Part shown: positions 61,173 through 64,000 of the stretch, piece by piece
Layout of the letters: each line of letters opens with the position of its first letter
Position numbering within the stretch: the stretch's first letter is position 1
Assembly: GCF_000260985.4 (NCBI RefSeq)
Contig: NC_017857.3
Coordinates: 2,365,001-2,429,000, forward strand
Length of the DNA: 64,000 nucleotides
Reading direction: 5' to 3'
DNA from: Methylophaga nitratireducenticrescens
Lineage (GTDB): Bacteria > Pseudomonadota > Gammaproteobacteria > Nitrosococcales > Methylophagaceae
The notes under the pieces: model-generated
Database searches by the model: none
Told to the model about the DNA's origin: nothing
What the model saw: only the letters and a program-made list of their open reading frames with translations
Position numbers and translations under genes: made by a program

Positions 61173-62135
61173 TCAAAAATATTTTTTCAGTGTTTTTTCC
61201 AGTTCTTGTTTGACTTGTTCACGTAACGATTCTGGGCTTAGCACTTCAATATCACTGCCAAAACGTAGGATGTCTCGGGTCAGTTCTCGGGTGTCGCTGT
61301 AGGGTACTGATAGCTGATATTCGCCTAGATCTGTCCAATGGCTTTGCTGATCGGGGTGCCAGTTTTCGCGACTAACGCGTTTGGAAATAGCTTTGGAGAA
61401 TTTAAGCTGTGCAATCCCTTGAACTTGTCCGGCAAAGATGCCGTAACCTGGTGTTACGTGGGCATTGAGTTGTTCGCTGTCAATATCTTCGGCGGTGTTT
61501 GCTATTTGTTTGCTGCGACAAATGGCATCGACTGAGAAGGTGCGCAGGGCTTGTCGTTTGTGACACCATGCATCGAGATACCAATTATCACGGTAGTAAA
61601 CGAGACGTTGCGGGCTGATGATGCGGGTTTCGGTGCTGTCGGTTTGCCATTGCCAATAATCAATTTCCAGCTGTTGTCTGGTGAGTAAGGCGTGTGACAC
61701 GTTGATGAAGTGGTCGGGTTCACACAGGCGTTGCCATTGTGTGGCTACTTTAATGCGGTGCTGCCAGTCGTGTTGGCTAATATGTTGTTTGGCGAGCAGT
61801 TGATGCAGGCGCTTTGATACGGGATGCAGCAGTTGTTTAACGACTTCGGGCTGTAGTGTTTCGCTGAGTTGTTCAAGCAGGGCCAGAGAGACGATTTCTT
61901 TGGCGCTGAACCATAAACCGGGCAGTTCATAGGTTTCACCGGATTTCAGGTCATAAAAATAACCTTCCCCTTTTCGGTTTTTGAGCGGTGCACCCAACAC
62001 GTCACATAGGTAGTTACGAGCAATATTGAAGGTGTTTTTGCTGAATTCAAACTCATTAAGAATATCGTTTAGCGGCACCGGGTAACGACGATTGGAAAAA
62101 AACTTGTGCAGTGCATATATCCGTTCAAAATCCAT
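61173..62135 (-). CDS. WYL-domain transcriptional regulator
   Basis: 320 residues. A winged helix at the N-terminus (RIYALHKFFSNRRYPVPLND, then FEFSKNTFNIARNYL) is followed by a WYL domain (about 150-215, DYWQWQ...ISPQRLVYYRDNWYLDAW) and a WCX C-terminal extension. WYL proteins often sit beside CRISPR and other defence genes and bind nucleic acid or nucleotide ligands. It is transcribed toward cas1, 65 bp away, so it may be part of the same message. The start codon lies in an inverted repeat. Confidence 0.9.
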   Translation of the reverse strand: MDFERIYALHKFFSNRRYPVPLNDILNEFEFSKNTFNIARNYLCDVLGAPLKNRKGEGYFYDLKSGETYELPGLWFSAKEIVSLALLEQLSETLQPEVVKQLLHPVSKRLHQLLAKQHISQHDWQHRIKVATQWQRLCEPDHFINVSHALLTRQQLEIDYWQWQTDSTETRIISPQRLVYYRDNWYLDAWCHKRQALRTFSVDAICRSKQIANTAEDIDSEQLNAHVTPGYGIFAGQVQGIAQLKFSKAISKRVSRENWHPDQQSHWTDLGEYQLSVPYSDTRELTRDILRFGSDIEVLSPESLREQVKQELEKTLKKYF

Positions 62136-62187
62136 TCAGGGCATCCCTACTTCACAAGCTTAGAAGGTAAGCCATCCTGAATGGATT
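62129..62187. promoter_or_regulatory. perfect 12-bp inverted repeat across the WYL gene start
   Basis: AATCCATTCAGG (62129-62140) and CCTGAATGGATT (62176-62187) are exact complements 35 bp apart. The first arm contains the start codon. It could be an operator for the regulator or an mRNA hairpin hiding the start. Confidence 0.7.
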
Positions 62188-62240
62188 GTCGACTGTTTCA
62201 CATTTTAGCCATCACTTTTTCAGATTAGAATTCTGAGGAC

Positions 62241-63953
62241 TCAATCCAATAGTTGATAAAGCAATATCAGGTTAAATAACACACTCAAAGCGGCACAGGT
62301 TTGCCAGAATCGCACCGGATGACGTTCAATCAATGGCACAAATTCAGTTTGTAAAAATGCCGGGTTGGGTTTTAGCAGGTCCGTCTGCAGTTCGGATAAG
62401 GCTTCATAGCGTCGTTGTGGATTAAGCTGTACGGACTTTTCTATCGCTTTATCAACCCACACAGGAATATCGTTTGTCACTTGCGTCAGAGATTGATAAT
62501 TCAGTCGACTCAATTGCTGACGATTCATGTGTTTTTCGAAACGCTTTTCGTAAGGTAACTGTCCGCTCAGTAATTGGTAAATAATCGAGCCCAAAGAAAA
62601 CTGATCAGCCTGCACCCCTGCCTGTTCTCCCAGCAGATATTCCGGTGCAGTAAATTCTTTGGTTCCCAGCAGTTTTTTGCGTTCTATCGGCGAAGCCACA
62701 TCCGCAATACCAGCAATACGGGTCGAACCAAAATCGATAATTTTTATGACCCCTTCATCACTCAGCATGATATTGCCGGGCTTAAGATCCTGATGCAGCA
62801 TATCCAGGCGATGAAAGGCCCGTAATCCAGAGATGAGTTGTGGCAGTATCTGTCTTACTTCATTCAGGCTCAGCGGCCCTTCATCATCCAGTTTCTGTTG
62901 CAGGGTTTTGTCTGCCACATATTCCATCACATAATAAAGAAAGCGCCGTGGGCGCTGTTGCTCAACGATGCGAACTACATGAGCATTGTCAATTCTCCGG
63001 CCAATCCATTCTTCCAACTGAAAGCGTTCCAGATAAGCGAGATCATCTTCAAAGTTCACTGAAGGCGTTTTCAACACCACTTTCTGCTGGGTTTCGGTAT
63101 CGATTGCCAGATACAACTGACTGGTCGAACTGGCGTGCAGCTCACGTAATACCCGGTAACCATCAAGCATGACACCTTCATATAATTCTGGTGGAAACGG
63201 TAACGCCGTTAATCGGGCATAGACTTCATCTGGCTTGGGAGCAGACAACTCGTCAATACAAAACACCTGGCAACTTACATTGTCAGCACTGCCGTTTTGC
63301 AGCGCTAACTCGCATAATTCTTTGGCACACTGCTCAGGATCAGCATTGTCGCTTAACTGCTGTTTAATGACATTGTCGGCAACAAACTCATAAACGCCAT
63401 CCGTCATCAAGATAAAGACATCACCGCGTTCGACAGCCACATTCTTGTAATCAATTTCCAGTGCGTAATCGACACCAAGCGCCCGCCCCAGATATTCTTT
63501 TTCTTCATCCAGTTTTATCCGGTGATCCTGGGTCAGTTGTTCCAGTGCATTGTTACGAAAAAGATAGATTCGGGCATCACCGACATGAAACAAATGCGCG
63601 GTAACTGACTTGATAATCACCACAGAAAAGGTAGTGGCAAAGCCTCGTGACATTTCCCGAAACTGATGACTCTGCCCACACAGCCAGACATTAATCGCCG
63701 TTAAAACCTTGCCACCGGATTGTTTAACCGACCAGGTATCTGGCGTACTGAAATAATCGGCAATAAATCCGGTGATGGCTGCATGACTGGCCTCGCGGGC
63801 CTGTTCGCTGCTACTGATGCCATCAGCAATTGCGCAGATAGCCCCCTTACTTTCCAGCAACAAGCTGTTCTCCGGGGCATAAAAACCAATCGCATCCTGA
63901 TTTTCGGCTTTCACTCCGGCCCGCGAGTATTGTCCGCAACGGACTTTCAGCAT
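62241..63953 (-). CDS. fused PP2C-type phosphatase and Ser/Thr protein kinase, membrane-anchored
   Basis: 570 residues. The PP2C domain (about 1-240) has ADGISSSEQ, FHVGDARIYL, ILMTDGVYEF and SADNVS. The Hanks-type kinase (about 268-520) has VVLKTP (ATP Lys), HQDLKPGNIM and KIIDFGSTRIAG, all apparently active. The last 20 residues are a membrane helix. Similar fusions accompany nitrate assimilation operons in gammaproteobacteria, which may be the setting here, but the neighbouring gene is cut off. Its substrate is unknown. Confidence 0.9.
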   Translation of the reverse strand: MLKVRCGQYSRAGVKAENQDAIGFYAPENSLLLESKGAICAIADGISSSEQAREASHAAITGFIADYFSTPDTWSVKQSGGKVLTAINVWLCGQSHQFREMSRGFATTFSVVIIKSVTAHLFHVGDARIYLFRNNALEQLTQDHRIKLDEEKEYLGRALGVDYALEIDYKNVAVERGDVFILMTDGVYEFVADNVIKQQLSDNADPEQCAKELCELALQNGSADNVSCQVFCIDELSAPKPDEVYARLTALPFPPELYEGVMLDGYRVLRELHASSTSQLYLAIDTETQQKVVLKTPSVNFEDDLAYLERFQLEEWIGRRIDNAHVVRIVEQQRPRRFLYYVMEYVADKTLQQKLDDEGPLSLNEVRQILPQLISGLRAFHRLDMLHQDLKPGNIMLSDEGVIKIIDFGSTRIAGIADVASPIERKKLLGTKEFTAPEYLLGEQAGVQADQFSLGSIIYQLLSGQLPYEKRFEKHMNRQQLSRLNYQSLTQVTNDIPVWVDKAIEKSVQLNPQRRYEALSELQTDLLKPNPAFLQTEFVPLIERHPVRFWQTCAALSVLFNLILLYQLLD

Positions 63954-63967
63954 GATCTCGATCCCGT

Positions 63968-64000
63968 TTAATGCACATCGATCAGTTGCACGGTTCCATC
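63968..64000 (-). CDS. 3' end of an upstream gene (partial)
   Basis: The last ten codons read DGTVQLIDVH before a TAA at 63968-63970, 14 bases upstream of the kinase/phosphatase start. The spacing suggests one operon. The product cannot be identified from this piece. Confidence 0.5.
   Translation of the reverse strand, partial: DGTVQLIDVH

Overview
The window looks like a chromosomal segment of a gammaproteobacterium. The core gene orders fit that group: the run from hisS through ispG, rodZ, pilW and rlmN to ndk, tyrS divergent from an M23 peptidase followed by anmK, nadK overlapping recN, and fur next to bamE. Two quinoprotein (PQQ-type) dehydrogenases, a glycogen cluster with a GH57 enzyme and a type I-F2 CRISPR system fit a marine methylotroph such as Methylophaga. 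The genus is inferred from memory of such genomes and was not tested.

Layout. 0-1.7 kb: an AraC-type regulator broken by an in-frame stop, next to a small four-helix membrane protein. 1.7-6.1 kb: tyrS, a murein peptidase, anmK and gcvH. 6.1-14.5 kb: glycogen/maltodextrin metabolism (malQ, a GH57 enzyme and glgC on one strand, divergent glgB, then pgi). 14.5-20.1 kb: hisS-ispG-rodZ-pilW-rlmN-ndk. 20.3-25.2 kb: nadK-recN, fur, bamE, carbonic anhydrase and a metallo-beta-lactamase-fold hydrolase. 25.3-26.5 kb: a 410-residue protein made almost wholly of about 25 copies of a WYEAN-type motif, the most unusual gene outside the CRISPR locus. 26.6-35.2 kb: a periplasmic protein, a Lon-like protease, a PilZ protein, coq7, a diguanylate cyclase, cheV, tRNA-Leu and rnr. 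35.2-39.2 kb: tRNA-His, tRNA-Thr, a PAS chemoreceptor and gdhA. 39.2-47.6 kb: an accessory stretch with decayed insertion sequences, palindromic MITE-like repeats, a quinoprotein dehydrogenase, an isochorismatase-family hydrolase, a catalase-related protein, and a TetR-led cluster with a quinone-oxidoreductase-like enzyme and a secreted double beta-propeller protein.

48.0-61.1 kb: a complete type I-F2 (I-Fv) CRISPR-Cas locus. The cas genes run cas1, cas2-3, cas7fv, cas5fv, cas6f on the minus strand, followed by an AT-rich leader and an array of 105 repeats plus one decayed terminal repeat. There is no cas8f or cas11 gene. The array records its own history: a block of 15 spacers is present twice, two young spacers are near-copies of older ones with a mismatch in the crRNA seed, two spacers overlap on what looks like one phage locus, and one spacer is a captured transcription terminator. 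A WYL-domain regulator sits just upstream of cas1; its start codon lies in one arm of a perfect 12-bp inverted repeat. A 14-codon reading frame with a strong ribosome binding site overlaps the cas1 start.

62.2-64 kb: a fused PP2C phosphatase/Ser-Thr kinase with a C-terminal membrane anchor, and the last codons of an upstream gene in the same operon.
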